A stretch of DNA of 64,000 nucleotides from Raineyella fluvialis (GCF_009646095.1 NZ_CP045725.1:1178001-1242000), one strand, 5' to 3'; shown: positions 17,242-28,643, counted from the stretch's first letter. Notes: generated by a model not told the origin, from the letters alone. Program-made: numbers and translations.

Positions 17242-17937
17242 GTGACAACCACCACGCGACAGGATCACGCCAGCGACGGCCGCTCACCCTGGACGGCCCC
17301 GAGTGCGCGAACCAGCGTCGGCATCCTCGGCGCGGGAGAACTCGGCATGGCCCTGGCGTCACGACTGCTGGGGACGGAGTACGACGTACGCCTCGCCACT
17401 CGGCGGCCCGCCGCAGCGACGGCGGAGTTGATCGCGCCGTTCCTGCCCGGTGTCACCGCGGTCGGCCGGGCCGAGGCGTACGCCTGTGACATCGTCATCG
17501 CGGCCATCCCCCTGCGGCGCTACCGCAGCCTGCCGGCCGAGGCCCTGCGCGGGCGGATCGTCGTGGACGTGATGAACCACCGGCCCTTGGTCGACGGCCC
17601 GCGGCCGGAGTTCGACGAGGACCCTCGCGCGACGAGCGAGATCGTCCAGGAACACCTGCCGGGTGCGTACGTCGTCCGGACCCTGAACCACATCGGCGCC
17701 CGCGAGATCTCGAACGACTCCCGGCCGACCGGCGAGGAGGGACGCCGCGCGCTCGCGGTCGCCTCCGACCACCCTGCGGCCACGGCGACGGTGAGTGTGC
17801 TGGTGGACGCCCTCGGCTTCGATCCGGTCGACGCGGGGCCGTTGGCCCACGCACGCGCGTTCGAGCCCGGGACGCCGATCTTTCATGGCCGGTGGACCGC
17901 CGAGGGGCTCCGGTCCGCCCTGGCCGAGGCTCTCTGA
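17242..17937 (+). CDS. NADPH-dependent F420 reductase-like Rossmann protein
   Basis: Predicted 231-residue NADP-binding oxidoreductase. The glycine motif GILGAGELGMALASRLLG begins near residue 25, followed by LATRRPAA at the NADP-discriminating strand, DIVIAAIPLRRYRSLP, and VVDVMNHRPLVDGP, the pattern of F420H2:NADP oxidoreductases and related NADB_Rossmann 2 proteins. The segment VVRTLNHIGAREI supports this group. Length is normal for the family. GTG 17242 has GGCGG directly upstream; its assignment to F420 itself is uncertain because no other F420 genes are in the window. Confidence 0.7.
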   Translation: MTTTTRQDHASDGRSPWTAPSARTSVGILGAGELGMALASRLLGTEYDVRLATRRPAAATAELIAPFLPGVTAVGRAEAYACDIVIAAIPLRRYRSLPAEALRGRIVVDVMNHRPLVDGPRPEFDEDPRATSEIVQEHLPGAYVVRTLNHIGAREISNDSRPTGEEGRRALAVASDHPAATATVSVLVDALGFDPVDAGPLAHARAFEPGTPIFHGRWTAEGLRSALAEAL

Positions 17938-18029
17938 GGGCTGAGCTCTGAGGGCTGAGCTCTAAGAGGGCTGAGGCTCCGACGGCCGAGGCACATGAGG
18001 GCTGAGGCTCCGACGGCCGAGGCACATGA
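17936..18029. repeat. Tandem repeats: 14 bp x2 and 31 bp x2
   Basis: GAGGGCTGAGCTCT is repeated at 17936-17949 and 17950-17963. It is followed by two exact, adjacent copies of a 31-bp unit (17968-17998 and 17999-18029) beginning GGGCTGAGGCTCC and ending GAGGCACATGA. The array starts inside the stop region of the Rossmann gene and precedes a terminator hairpin. Confidence 0.85.
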
Positions 18030-18033
18030 GGGA

Positions 18034-18076
18034 AGCCGTGGCCGGCGGCTAATTGGGGGGCCGCCGGCCCACGGCT
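18034..18076. terminator. Bidirectional hairpin terminator
   Basis: AGCCGTGGCCGGCGGC pairs with GCCGCCGGCCCACGGCT (one bulge) around a loop of about 10 nt, between the convergent Rossmann (ends 17937) and SRPBCC (ends 18114) genes. Confidence 0.75.
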
Positions 18077-18113
18077 CATACTTCACGCTAGGGCGTTCGC
18101 GGGCCGCGGGCCA

Positions 18114-18704
18114 TCACCAAAAGGCGCCAGTCGCCGTTCTCTGCCGAACCTCACAGATCTGCCGGGGCTCACAGGTCGGGCACCGGGGCATCGGAGGGAA
18201 GCCCGAGGCCACATAACGGTCGTACGCCTCGCGCCAGATGCCCGCCTCCTCGTCGACGTGCGGCCCCACGGTCGCCTGCCCGGCGAGCAGCGCGTCAAGG
18301 GAACGCAGGCACGCCTCCCAGCCGGCGGCGTTGCGCGCCGCGGCGCCGGGCTGGTCGAGGAGATCGGTCAGCGTGAGCGTGGCGCCGTCCCCGTCCCCGG
18401 TCCCTTCCCCGTCCGGCTCGACGTCGAAACGCACCTCGTCGCCGCCCCAGGAGAAGGCGAATCGACGCGGCGGATCCCACGTCAGCACGGTTCCCCGGAA
18501 GGTCGGCAGGTGCGGGTCACCAGCGAAACCGATCTCGGCCCCCACCCTCGGCTCGTACGTCACCTCCGGGGACGGAAACCATCGGGCCAGGTGCTCGGGC
18601 GCGGTGACGGCCTCCCAGACGCGGGCGCCGGATAGCCGGTAGCGGCGGACGAAGCGTACGGCCGCACGCTCGTCGACCTCGATGAACGTTGCGGGATCGG
18701 ACAT
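18114..18704 (-). CDS. SRPBCC (AHSA1-type) family protein
   Basis: Predicted 196-residue START/SRPBCC-fold protein. The N-terminal half is typical AHSA1-like: VRFVRRYRLSGARVWEAVTAPEHLARWFPS, then GTVLTWDPPRRFAFSWGGDEVRF and the C-terminal helix NAAGWEACLRSLDALLAG. The last 35 residues carry an unusual Cys-containing tail (PRCPTCEPRQICEV). ATG 18704 is chosen because GGAGGGGGAGA lies just upstream. These proteins bind hydrophobic ligands or act as ArsR-paired stress factors; no ArsR gene is adjacent, so a role cannot be assigned. Confidence 0.82.
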   Translation of the reverse strand: MSDPATFIEVDERAAVRFVRRYRLSGARVWEAVTAPEHLARWFPSPEVTYEPRVGAEIGFAGDPHLPTFRGTVLTWDPPRRFAFSWGGDEVRFDVEPDGEGTGDGDGATLTLTDLLDQPGAAARNAAGWEACLRSLDALLAGQATVGPHVDEEAGIWREAYDRYVASGFPPMPRCPTCEPRQICEVRQRTATGAFW

Positions 18705-18878
18705 GTCTCCCCCTCCGGGTCGGTCCATTGACAACCGAGCCTACGAGCCGGGCCGGCCGACCGGAAGGCCCGGCGCCGGGCGAGAAGGCCCCTAGGGAAG
18801 GCCACTCGAGAGGGCCGACTCGAGAAGTGGGCATCCCCCTGGAATGATCGGTGGGGCCCGGCCTAGGCTGGGAATGCC

Positions 18879-19442
18879 ATGCCGCGTACTTCAGTTCTCA
18901 ACATCCGCATCGCCTCCCGGGCGGACATCGGGGCACTGCAACGACTCCTCGACACCCAGGTCGGTCATGGTCCCTTGGCCGCGGTGCCCGACGGCTTCCG
19001 CCGGGACCCCGACAGTTTCGCCTTCGTCGCGGAGTTCGACCACCGCATCGTCGGGGCGTGCCTCGGCACCGTGATGAAACCGGGTCCGATGTCCCAGGTA
19101 CTCGGCAGGGGCCTGCCTGACGTGCTCCACGCGCGACGGATCGGCCTGCTGGACACCGTCGCCGTCGATCCCGATCACATCGGCCGCGGACTCGGCACAC
19201 GACTCACCCTCACCGCCCGCCAGCACCTGCTCCGGAGCAAGACCCGCGTCTGGGCCTCCGCCGCGTGGAAATCGCCCGACGGCGTCAGCATGCACCGCAT
19301 CTTCACTCGTTCAGGCCTCGAGCCGTTCGCGGAGGTCCCCGACTTCTGGTGGCACCACCGCGGCACGCATCCCGTCACCTGTCCGGGCTGCGGCCAGACG
19401 CGGTGCCGATGCTCCGCCGTGCTGTACGCCGGCGTCCTCTGA
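18879..19442 (+). CDS. GNAT family N-acetyltransferase with Cys-rich tail
   Basis: Predicted 187-residue acetyltransferase. Core motifs: LDTVAVDPDHIGRGLGTRLTLTARQHLL (motif A, acetyl-CoA loop GRGLGT) and MHRIFTRSGLEPFAEVPDFWW. The last 20 residues contain CPGCGQTRCRC, a C-x2-C-x4-C-x-C arrangement that could bind zinc and is not part of the GNAT core. It stands alone on its strand, with no neighbour that suggests a substrate. Confidence 0.82.
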   Translation: MPRTSVLNIRIASRADIGALQRLLDTQVGHGPLAAVPDGFRRDPDSFAFVAEFDHRIVGACLGTVMKPGPMSQVLGRGLPDVLHARRIGLLDTVAVDPDHIGRGLGTRLTLTARQHLLRSKTRVWASAAWKSPDGVSMHRIFTRSGLEPFAEVPDFWWHHRGTHPVTCPGCGQTRCRCSAVLYAGVL

Positions 19443-19577
19443 CCCCAGCCGGCTCCGACCGCACGTCCACGGGGACGCGTCCGGACTGTTGCCACCGGCT
19501 CCGGGGAACGCTCCGCGCACTACGCTGGACACCGCGCCGTCATCGTGCGCAGCATCACACCCAGCGAAGGGGTCTCC

Positions 19578-20771
19578 ATGTCCTTGTTCTCCGCCGTCGA
19601 AATGGCTCCCGCCGACCCGATCCTCGGCCTCACCGAGAAGTTCAAGGCGGACACCGATGCCAAGAAGGCCAACCTCGGAGTCGGGGCGTACCAGAACGCC
19701 GCCGGCCAGACCGCCCCGCTGCTGGCGTGTGTCGCCGAGGCCGAGAAGCGCATCGCGGCGGATCCCCAGGCCAAGCCCTACCTGCCGATCGACGGCATGG
19801 CGGCGTACAACCGGTACGTCAAGGAGCTGGTCCTCGGCGCCGGCAGCCCGGTGATCGAGCGGACGGCCACCGTCCAGGCCCTCGGCGGCACCGGTGCCCT
19901 GCGGGTCGGGGCCGAGTTCCTCAAGTCCATCGTGCCCGGTGCGACGGTACTGATCTCCGACCCGTCCTGGGAGAACCACCGGGCCCTGTTCACTGCCGCC
20001 GGCTACCGGGTGGAGAGCTACCGCTACTACGACGCCGCCACGCGCGGGATCGACGCCGCCGGGATGCTGGAGGACCTGGCCGCGGCAGCGCCGGACACGA
20101 TCGTCGTCCTGCATGCCTGCTGCCACAACCCCACCGGCTACGACCTCGACGCCGACCAGTGGGGCAAGGTCATCGCGGTCGTCAAGGAGCGTGGCCTCGT
20201 CCCGTACCTCGACATGGCCTACCAGGGCTTCTCCCAGGGCCTGGAGGAGGACGCCCAGGTGGTGCGGCGGTTCGCCGACGCCGGTCTGCAGTTCGCCTGC
20301 TCCACTTCGTTCTCGAAGAGCTTCTCCCTCTACGGCGAGCGCGACGGGGCCCTCTCGGTGGTCTGCGGCGATGCGGACGAGGCCAAGCGCGTGCTCTCCC
20401 AGCTCAAGCCGGTGGTCCGTACGCTCTACTCCAACCCACCCACCCACGGCGCGAAGATCGTCGCCACCGTCCTCGGCGACCCCCAGCTGCGGGCCCAGTG
20501 GGAGGCCGAGCTCGGTGAGATGCGGGATCGGATCAAGGAGATGCGCGCGGCGCTCGTCGCCGGGCTGAAGGCCGCCGGGGTGAGCGACGACGTCTCGTTC
20601 ATCACCGACCAGGTCGGGATGTTCTCCTACTCAGGCCTGACGAAGGACCAGATGGTCCGGCTCCGCGAGGAGTTCCACGTCTACGGCACCGACAAGGGCC
20701 GCATCTGCGTCGCGGCGCTCAACCCGGGCAACATCGAGCACGTGGCGCAGTCCATCGCCCAGGTCTGGTGA
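19578..20771 (+). CDS. Aspartate/aromatic-amino-acid aminotransferase (class I, AspC/TyrB type)
   Basis: Predicted 397-residue PLP enzyme transferring the amino group of Asp, Glu or aromatic amino acids to a 2-oxo acid. The sequence follows the AspC/TyrB subgroup from the N-terminus (APADPILGLTEKF) through NLGVGAYQ, QALGGTGALRVGAEFL, LHACCHNPTGYDLD and SNPPTHGAKI. The PLP lysine is in STSFSKSFSLYGERDGAL at Lys247. ATG 19578 is preceded by GCGAAGGGG. It is monocistronic, with a terminator hairpin 25 nt downstream. Confidence 0.93.
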   Translation: MSLFSAVEMAPADPILGLTEKFKADTDAKKANLGVGAYQNAAGQTAPLLACVAEAEKRIAADPQAKPYLPIDGMAAYNRYVKELVLGAGSPVIERTATVQALGGTGALRVGAEFLKSIVPGATVLISDPSWENHRALFTAAGYRVESYRYYDAATRGIDAAGMLEDLAAAAPDTIVVLHACCHNPTGYDLDADQWGKVIAVVKERGLVPYLDMAYQGFSQGLEEDAQVVRRFADAGLQFACSTSFSKSFSLYGERDGALSVVCGDADEAKRVLSQLKPVVRTLYSNPPTHGAKIVATVLGDPQLRAQWEAELGEMRDRIKEMRAALVAGLKAAGVSDDVSFITDQVGMFSYSGLTKDQMVRLREEFHVYGTDKGRICVAALNPGNIEHVAQSIAQVW

Positions 20772-20795
20772 GCCGGTGATCTGGTGAGCCGTGCG

Positions 20796-20829
20796 CCGGG
20801 GTGGTCATCGGATCCGCTGACCACCCCGG
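20796..20829. terminator. Bidirectional hairpin terminator
   Basis: CCGGGGTGGTCA and TGACCACCCCGG form a perfect 12-bp stem with a 10-nt loop between the convergent aminotransferase and SnoaL-like genes. Confidence 0.8.
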
Positions 20830-20841
20830 ACCGCACCCGCA

Positions 20842-21225
20842 TCAGGCCAGGAGCGGGGTGATGGTGGCGATCTTCCACCATCCGTCGATCTGGACCAGCT
20901 GGTAGCAGTAGTGCTCCTGGTTCACCTCGCGGCCCTCGGCATCGAGGTTGGTGAAGGTGACGTACGCCGCCGCCACGCCCCGGCCGGGCTGGTCGCTCCA
21001 GGTGACAGCCGGCTGGGAGGCGACGATCCCCTTCTCGGCGTAGCCCTTCAGTGAACCGGCGAAGAATCGTCGGGTCTGGTCCTGGTCGGCGACCACCAGC
21101 CGGGCATGTGGCGCGATCACCATCGCCGGGTACACGTACAGCCTGGCGAGATGGTCCAGATCTCCCTCGGCCAGCAGGGTGCTGTAGGTCTCGAAGAGGG
21201 CGCTCAGGTCGCCGGAGATGTCCAT
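20842..21225 (-). CDS. SnoaL/NTF2-like domain protein
   Basis: Predicted 127-residue cone-shaped alpha+beta-barrel protein. FETYSTLLAEGDLDHLARLYVYPAMVIAP matches the helical opening of NTF2-like folds, and VTFTNLDAEGREVNQEHYCYQLVQIDGWWKIATITPL the closing sheet with its usual W-K-I ending. Such proteins act as isomerases, hydratases or ligand-binding subunits; the catalytic residues cannot be assigned here. It lies between the aminotransferase terminator and katG, on katG's strand, 79 nt downstream of the katG stop. Confidence 0.8.
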   Translation of the reverse strand: MDISGDLSALFETYSTLLAEGDLDHLARLYVYPAMVIAPHARLVVADQDQTRRFFAGSLKGYAEKGIVASQPAVTWSDQPGRGVAAAYVTFTNLDAEGREVNQEHYCYQLVQIDGWWKIATITPLLA

Positions 21226-21304
21226 GGCGAGGACGCTAACAGGCGACGAGCGAGCTCCGCCAGGCTACTCAGCGTGGCGGAGCTCGGCCCTACCGTACGG
21301 CCGG

Positions 21305-23617
<2,313 letters not shown>

Positions 23618-23788
23618 CTCGGCGTGCTCCCCCGTGGACATGACTCGACTGTGCTCCGCGTTCCGGGGTCCGTCAAGAGAACGCAGTTGACACCCGACAC
23701 AGACCTGCGCTACCGCTCTCGACGCGCTGAGCAGTGCCGCGTCCCGAGCGATGAGGAGGAGGTCGCCGGCGCGTGGCACAGTGGCGGG

Positions 23789-24541
23789 GTGCACGTCACG
23801 CGGATCGGATTCACCTCGCTCAAGGGGGCCCGTCACCTGGACCGGCCGTTCGTCGACCTGGCCTGGGACGGTCCCGTCGGCGACCGGGTGTTCTGCCTCG
23901 TCGACCCCGCCCGGGAGCGGGTGCTCCGCACCGTCGAGAACCCGACCCTCATGGCGACACGGGCCCGCTGGGACAGCGGCGTGCTGACCGTGGCGTTGCC
24001 CGGCTGCCAGGTCGAGGGTGAGCCGGCCGGCACCGGTGAGACCCGTACGCTCGACTACTGGGGCCGACGCGTGACGCTCGAGGTGATCGACGGGCCGTGG
24101 GCGGCGGCGTTCTCCCAGCACCTCGGGTACGACGTCATCCTGGCCCGGTCCCCCGCGGGCGATGTCGTCTACGGCGCGAGCGTCAGCCTGGTCACCACCG
24201 GTTCCCTCGACGAACTCTCCCGCCGGGTCGGCAGCACGGTGCTCGACTCCCGGTTCCGCGCGACGTTCACGGTGCACACCGACACGCCGCACGTCGAGGA
24301 CGCCTGGATCGGTCGGCGGCTCCAGCTCGGTGAAGCCGAGATCGAGGTCCGCAGCGCCATTCCGCGCTGTGCCGTGATCGACCTCGACCCCGACACCGGG
24401 ATGCGTCGCAGCGATGCGATGCGGGCGCTGGCGGCCTATCGCCGACAGGGCAACGAGGTGATGTTCGGGGTGGACGCCATCGTGACCAAGCCGGGTCGCG
24501 TCCGGGTAGGTCACGCGGTCAGGCCAGGCGCCCCCGGCTGA
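23789..24541 (+). CDS. MOSC domain-containing protein
   Basis: Predicted 250-residue protein with an N-terminal MOSC beta-barrel (VTRIGFTSLKGARHLD, DRVFCLVDPARERVLR) and a C-terminal MOSC domain (FTVHTDTPHVEDAWIGRRLQLGEAEIEVRSAIPRCAVIDLDPDTG). MOSC proteins handle molybdenum-cofactor sulfur or act as mARC-type reductases; the Cys in RCAVIDLD is the usual conserved cysteine. GTG 23789 is chosen because upstream codons run through the katG operator array and have no family similarity. Reading continues to a MATE gene 39 nt downstream. Confidence 0.85.
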   Translation: MHVTRIGFTSLKGARHLDRPFVDLAWDGPVGDRVFCLVDPARERVLRTVENPTLMATRARWDSGVLTVALPGCQVEGEPAGTGETRTLDYWGRRVTLEVIDGPWAAAFSQHLGYDVILARSPAGDVVYGASVSLVTTGSLDELSRRVGSTVLDSRFRATFTVHTDTPHVEDAWIGRRLQLGEAEIEVRSAIPRCAVIDLDPDTGMRRSDAMRALAAYRRQGNEVMFGVDAIVTKPGRVRVGHAVRPGAPG

Positions 24542-24580
24542 GCCAGGGGCCGACGCGCGAAAGTGCCTAGACTTGGGCCG

Positions 24581-25900
24581 GTGACAGCGACCGCGCGGAC
24601 CACGAGGTCCCTGAACCTCGAGATCCTCGCCCTGGCCGTCCCGGCCTTCGCCACTCTGGTCGCCGAACCGCTGCTGATCCTGGTGGACACCACCATCGTC
24701 GGCCACCTCGGCACCGCCCAGTTGGCCGGTCTGACCCTCGCCTCGAACGTGATCGGCTTCCTGGTCGGGCTCTCGATCTTCCTGGCGTACGGTACGACGG
24801 CGACGGTGGCCCGGCGACTCGGGGCGGGGGATCGGCGCGGGGCGCTGGCCGGCGGCCTGGACGGCATGGTCCTGGGCCTGCTGATCGGCCTGGTCCTCTG
24901 CGTCGGCCTGCTGATCGGCGCCCCGGCGATCCTCCAGCTGTACGGGTCGGGTCCCGGCGCCACCGGGTACGCCACGACCTACCTGCGGCTGGTCTCGCTC
25001 GGCCTACCCGCCCAGCTCGTCAGCCTCGCCTCCACGGGAGTGCTTCGTGGGCTGCAGGACACCCGTACGCCTCTCTACGTCGCCATCGCGGTGAACCTGG
25101 TGAACATCGCCCTCAACCTCACCCTCGTCTACGGCGTCGGTCTGGGCATCGCCGGAGCCGCGATCGGCACCGCCGTGTCCCAGTGGGCAGGGGCAGCCGT
25201 TCTCTCCGCGACCGTCCTGCGGGGCGCCGCACGTCGCGGGGTGCGGTTCCAGCCTCATCTCGGCGGGGTGCTGGCCGCGGCCCGATCAGGGGGATGGCTG
25301 GTGCTGCGGGCCGCGACGCTGCAGCTGGCGATCACGGTCACGACGTTCTCGGCCTCGGGGATGGGCGAGGTCACCCTGGCCGGGCACCAGGTCGCTTACA
25401 GCCTGTGGCAGACGATGGTCTACGCCCTCGACGCCTTCGCCATCGCCGCGCAGGCGCTGATCGGGCTGAGCCTGGGCTCCGGCGATGTCCCCGCCACGCG
25501 CCGGATCACCCGCCGGGTGCTGCTCTGGGGCGTCGGTTTCGGCGTGGTCGTCGGCACCCTGATGGTCCTGCTGCGGCCGGTGCTGGGCGGTCTCTTCTCT
25601 CCCGACCCACGGGTCCACGCCACCCTGATGGTGACCCTCGTCGTCCTCGCCGCCATCATCCCGGTCGGCGGGGTGACGTTCGTCCTCGACGGCGTGCTGA
25701 TCGGCGCCGGCGACGCCCGCTACCTCTCCCTCGTCGGTGTACTGGTCACCGCGATCTACACCCCGCTCGCCCTGGTGGTGCGAGCGACCGACGCCGGACT
25801 TGCCTGGCTCTGGGCTGCGTACGGCATCTGGATCGCCGCGCGGGCGGTCACGCTGTGGATCCGGGCGCGAGGCACGGCGTGGATGGTGGTGGGCCAGTGA
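24581..25900 (+). CDS. MATE family efflux transporter (DinF type)
   Basis: Predicted 439-residue, 12-helix multidrug/metabolite antiporter of the cytoplasmic membrane. The first helix includes ALAVPAFATLVAEPLLILVDTTIVGHLGTAQLAGL, the DinF-like MATE signature; the second half repeats it less well. GTG 24581 follows the MOSC stop by 39 nt; GTG 24563 would add six residues. Substrate unknown. Probably cotranscribed with the MOSC gene. Confidence 0.9.
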   Translation: MTATARTTRSLNLEILALAVPAFATLVAEPLLILVDTTIVGHLGTAQLAGLTLASNVIGFLVGLSIFLAYGTTATVARRLGAGDRRGALAGGLDGMVLGLLIGLVLCVGLLIGAPAILQLYGSGPGATGYATTYLRLVSLGLPAQLVSLASTGVLRGLQDTRTPLYVAIAVNLVNIALNLTLVYGVGLGIAGAAIGTAVSQWAGAAVLSATVLRGAARRGVRFQPHLGGVLAAARSGGWLVLRAATLQLAITVTTFSASGMGEVTLAGHQVAYSLWQTMVYALDAFAIAAQALIGLSLGSGDVPATRRITRRVLLWGVGFGVVVGTLMVLLRPVLGGLFSPDPRVHATLMVTLVVLAAIIPVGGVTFVLDGVLIGAGDARYLSLVGVLVTAIYTPLALVVRATDAGLAWLWAAYGIWIAARAVTLWIRARGTAWMVVGQ

Positions 25901-26084
25901 TGATGTGGGAACCGTGCGGTGAGCGGATCCTGGCGACACCGCCGCCTGTTGCCGGACACTCACCGGCCAGGCCCACGGTTTGACGCCGATCTCATCTCCG
26001 CGTGGGGCGGCGTCGACACCTGAGCCGCCAGAATCCGCTCACGGTCCATCCCTGCCACAGGACCGGCTGGTCTTCGTCTGACAG

Positions 26085-26120
26085 CAGAAGGGGCCGATCC
26101 CGCAGGATCGGCCCCTTCTG
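26085..26120. terminator. Strong hairpin terminator of the rpsF-rplI operon
   Basis: AGAAGGGGCCGATCC and GGATCGGCCCCTTCT form a perfect 15-bp stem (16 with the flanking C-G pair) around the loop CGCA, 26 nt downstream of the rplI stop. The MATE gene ends on the other side, so the hairpin probably serves both strands. The rest of the 245-bp gap holds no gene that I can support. Confidence 0.85.
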
Positions 26121-26145
26121 TCTGCCACTGGGCGGTGTGTCAGCC

Positions 26146-26592
26146 TCAGGAGGCGATGACCTGCACCGGGAAGTGCGCGGTGACGGCCTCGTGGATCTTG
26201 ACACCCACGTTGTGCTCGCCGACGGTCTTGATCGGCTTCTCGATCTTCACACCGCGCTTGTCGACGGTGGGGCCACCGGCAGCCTTGATGGCCTTGGCGA
26301 CGTCAGCCGCGGTGACGGCGCCGAAGAGGTGACCCTCCTGGGACGCGCGAACGGTGACCTGGACCTTCAGGCCCTCGATCTGCGAACGCAGTTCCTCGGC
26401 GTGGGCACGGTCGCGCACCTGGCGGGCGTCGCGGTTGCGCTTGATGCCTTCGATCTGCGACTCGGCGCCACGGGTCCACTTGATCCCGAAGCCCTGCGGG
26501 ATCAGGTAGTTACGGGCGTAGCCGTCCTTCACCTCGACGACGTCCCCGGCGATGCCGAGGTTGGCCACAGCGTTGGTCAGGATGAGCTTCAT
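26146..26592 (-). CDS. rplI: 50S ribosomal protein L9
   Basis: 148 residues, full length. The N-terminal rRNA-binding domain shows the L9 signature LGIAGDVVEVKDGYARNYLIPQG, followed by the long connecting helix (KRNRDARQVRDRAHAEELRSQIEG) and the C-terminal domain (GAVTAADVAKAIKAAGGPTVDKR). GGAGAAGGAG precedes the ATG. Last gene of the conserved rpsF-ssb-rpsR-rplI operon and followed by a strong terminator. Confidence 0.98.
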   Translation of the reverse strand: MKLILTNAVANLGIAGDVVEVKDGYARNYLIPQGFGIKWTRGAESQIEGIKRNRDARQVRDRAHAEELRSQIEGLKVQVTVRASQEGHLFGAVTAADVAKAIKAAGGPTVDKRGVKIEKPIKTVGEHNVGVKIHEAVTAHFPVQVIAS

Positions 26593-26614
26593 GGTGGTGT
26601 TCTCCTTCTCCTGA

Positions 26615-26848
26615 TCAGCGGGTGGTCGAGGCGTACGGCAGCAGGGCCACCTCGCGGGCGTTCTTGATGGCGATGGCGACCTTGCGCTGGTCCTGGACCG
26701 ACAGACCGGTCACGCGACGGGCGCGGATCTTGCCCCGCTCGGAGATGAACTTGCGCAGCAGCGCGGTGTCCTTGTAGTCGACCTTGCCGATGCGCGTCTT
26801 CTTGATCGGCGCAGCCTTCTTCTTGCTGATGGGCTTGCGTACGGCCAT
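26615..26848 (-). CDS. rpsR: 30S ribosomal protein S18
   Basis: 77 residues. [50 protein letters not shown] is the whole S18 core, with a basic N-terminus ([19 protein letters not shown]) and no zinc-binding cysteine quartet, i.e. the C-minus form. GGAAGGAGA precedes ATG 26848. In this order S18 binds S6 (rpsF) in the 30S platform. Confidence 0.98.
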   Translation of the reverse strand: MAVRKPISKKKAAPIKKTRIGKVDYKDTALLRKFISERGKIRARRVTGLSVQDQRKVAIAIKNAREVALLPYASTTR

Positions 26849-26929
26849 TGTGGTGCTCTCCTTCCAGAGCCCGGCGTCATGCCGGAATGTGCCTTCGGAT
26901 AAGTGATGTGTCCCTCGACGGGAGACCGA

Positions 26930-27514
26930 TCAGAACGGGGGCTCGTCGCTCTGCGGCTGACCCCACGGGTCGGCCATCTGCTCGCGGTTGTCCCCGCCGT
27001 ACGATCCCTGGCCGGACTGGCCGCCCTGGTTGCCGTAGCCACCCTGGTTGCCGTAGCCACCGCCGGGCTGACCGCCCTGGGAGGCGCCGCCGCCCTGGTT
27101 GCCGTAGCCACCCTGGCCGCCACCCTGACCGCCCTGACCACCTTGACCACCCGAGGAACGGGTGACGGCGGCCGTGGCGTAGCGCAGCGACGGGCCGATC
27201 TCGTCGACGTCCAGCTCGACGACCGTACGACGCTCGCCCTGCTGGGTCTCGTAGCTGCGCTGACGGAGCCGACCCTGCACCAGGACCCGCATGCCCTTGC
27301 GCAGCGACTCGGCGACGTTCTCCGCCGCCTGGCGCCACACGGAGCAGTTGAGGAACAGCGCGTCGCCGTCCTTCCACTCGCCGGACTGCCGGTCGAACGT
27401 CCGCGGCGTGGAGGCCACGGTGAAGTTCGCCACGGCCGCCCCGGAGGGGAGGAAGCGCAGCTCGGGGTCGGCGGTGAGGTTACCGACGACGGTGATGACG
27501 GTTTCGCCAGCCAT
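26930..27514 (-). CDS. ssb: Single-stranded DNA-binding protein
   Basis: 194 residues. The OB fold spans residues 1-115 ([63 protein letters not shown]). A Gly/Gln-rich linker of repeated GGYGNQGG units follows, and the chain ends in the acidic tip DEPPF that recruits repair and replication partners. Operon position between rpsF and rpsR is the standard actinobacterial arrangement. The low-complexity linker DNA is repetitive (27000-27150). Confidence 0.97.
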   Translation of the reverse strand: MAGETVITVVGNLTADPELRFLPSGAAVANFTVASTPRTFDRQSGEWKDGDALFLNCSVWRQAAENVAESLRKGMRVLVQGRLRQRSYETQQGERRTVVELDVDEIGPSLRYATAAVTRSSGGQGGQGGQGGGQGGYGNQGGGASQGGQPGGGYGNQGGYGNQGGQSGQGSYGGDNREQMADPWGQPQSDEPPF

Positions 27515-27676
27515 GAGGGATCTCCAGTCGAGATTGTTGGTGTCCGTTGACCCGACGCAGACGTCCTGCGTCAGACGGATCTGACACGTCGGACCGATGG
27601 TCCCACCTTGCCATGGACCACCGACATCGTGTCGGCGCCCCGACGCGGTGGCTCGGGTCGTACGGACGGGTGACGA

Positions 27677-27970
27677 TCAGGCGTGCAGGTCGGGGCGGAG
27701 CACCTTGGTCCGCATGATCTGCTCGTTGATGGTCATCAGTCGGTCCATCTCCTGGACGGAAGCCGGCTCGGCGGTCAGGTTGATGACCGCGTAGAACGCC
27801 TCGGACTTCTTGTTGATGTCGTAGGCCAGCTTGCGCTTGCCCCACAGATCAACGTTCTCGACGCTGCCGCCTTCGTTCGTGATGGTCTCGAGGTGCTTGT
27901 CGAGCATCGGGCCGACCTGGCGGTCGTCGGTGTCCGGATCGATGAGGACCATGATCTCGTACTTGCGCAT
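27677..27970 (-). CDS. rpsF: 30S ribosomal protein S6
   Basis: 97 residues beginning MRKYEIMVLIDPDTDD, with GKRKLAYDINKKSEAFYAVINLTAEP and the C-terminal strand NEQIMRTKVLRPD, all typical of S6. CAGGAGGTGG precedes ATG 27970; an earlier in-frame ATG at 28018 would add 16 non-conserved residues. First gene of the operon, 162 nt upstream of ssb. The 256-bp region between this start and the divergent DUF805 gene should hold both promoters; I see no clear -35/-10 pair. Confidence 0.97.
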   Translation of the reverse strand: MRKYEIMVLIDPDTDDRQVGPMLDKHLETITNEGGSVENVDLWGKRKLAYDINKKSEAFYAVINLTAEPASVQEMDRLMTINEQIMRTKVLRPDLHA

Positions 27971-28226
27971 ACGCGTATCCCACCTCCTGTGGTCTCTGCG
28001 GCCATGGGTCTGTCCCATGGCAGGAGGGCGTGTGCCGGTCCCTGCTCATGGGGAGCGGGGACCAAAGGTGAAGTCTAGGCGTCCCGGGGCGAGGACGCCA
28101 ATCGCAGGTGTCCCCGCTCCGTGCCGCAGGCGAGGCGCCGGGCAGCGCGACCTGAACCCCTGCTGCCCTACGGTCATGCCGACCGGATCTCCCCTCCGGC
28201 ACACCCCTGACTCCAGGAGTAACTTC

Positions 28227-28643
28227 ATGGGCTTCTCCGAAGCGATCACCACCGGCTTCCGCAAGTACGTCGACTTCTCCGGCCGCGCCACCCGCGCCGA
28301 GTTCTGGTACTGGGTCCTCTTCGCCTTCGTCGTCGACGTCGTCGCGAGCATCCTCGACAACGTCCTCGGCCTCGGCCAGATGCCGGTCATCTCCGGCCTC
28401 GTCTCCCTGGCGCTGCTGCTGCCGGGCATCGCCGTCGCCGTCCGCCGCCTCCACGACCTCGGCCGCTCCGGCTGGGTGGTCCTGCTCAATCTGGTCCCCG
28501 TGCTGGGTGGCCTGTTCCTGATCTTCGCCTTCTACATCAAGGATTCGCAGGCCGCCGACAACGCGTACGGCCCGAACCCCAAGGCTGCCGTCCCGGCCGC
28601 CGACGCCGAGACCGTGGAGCAGGACCAGGTCCCGACCGTCTGA
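28227..28643 (+). CDS. DUF805 membrane protein
   Basis: Predicted 138-residue small membrane protein of the DUF805 (YhaH/YhaI) family: GFSEAITTGFRKYVDFSGRATRAEFWYWVLFAFVV, then SLALLLPGIAVAVRRLHDLGRSGWVVLLNLVPVLGGLFLIF, with three to four hydrophobic segments, and a short C-terminal tail. CCAGGAGTAAC precedes ATG 28227. The next gene is a paralogue in the same orientation. Molecular function of the family is not known. Confidence 0.9.
   Translation: MGFSEAITTGFRKYVDFSGRATRAEFWYWVLFAFVVDVVASILDNVLGLGQMPVISGLVSLALLLPGIAVAVRRLHDLGRSGWVVLLNLVPVLGGLFLIFAFYIKDSQAADNAYGPNPKAAVPAADAETVEQDQVPTV

Noticed and set aside
18879-19442. Cys-rich tail of the GNAT as evidence of a fusion with a zinc ribbon
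   Set aside because: Only about 20 residues with four cysteines; too short to claim a separate domain.
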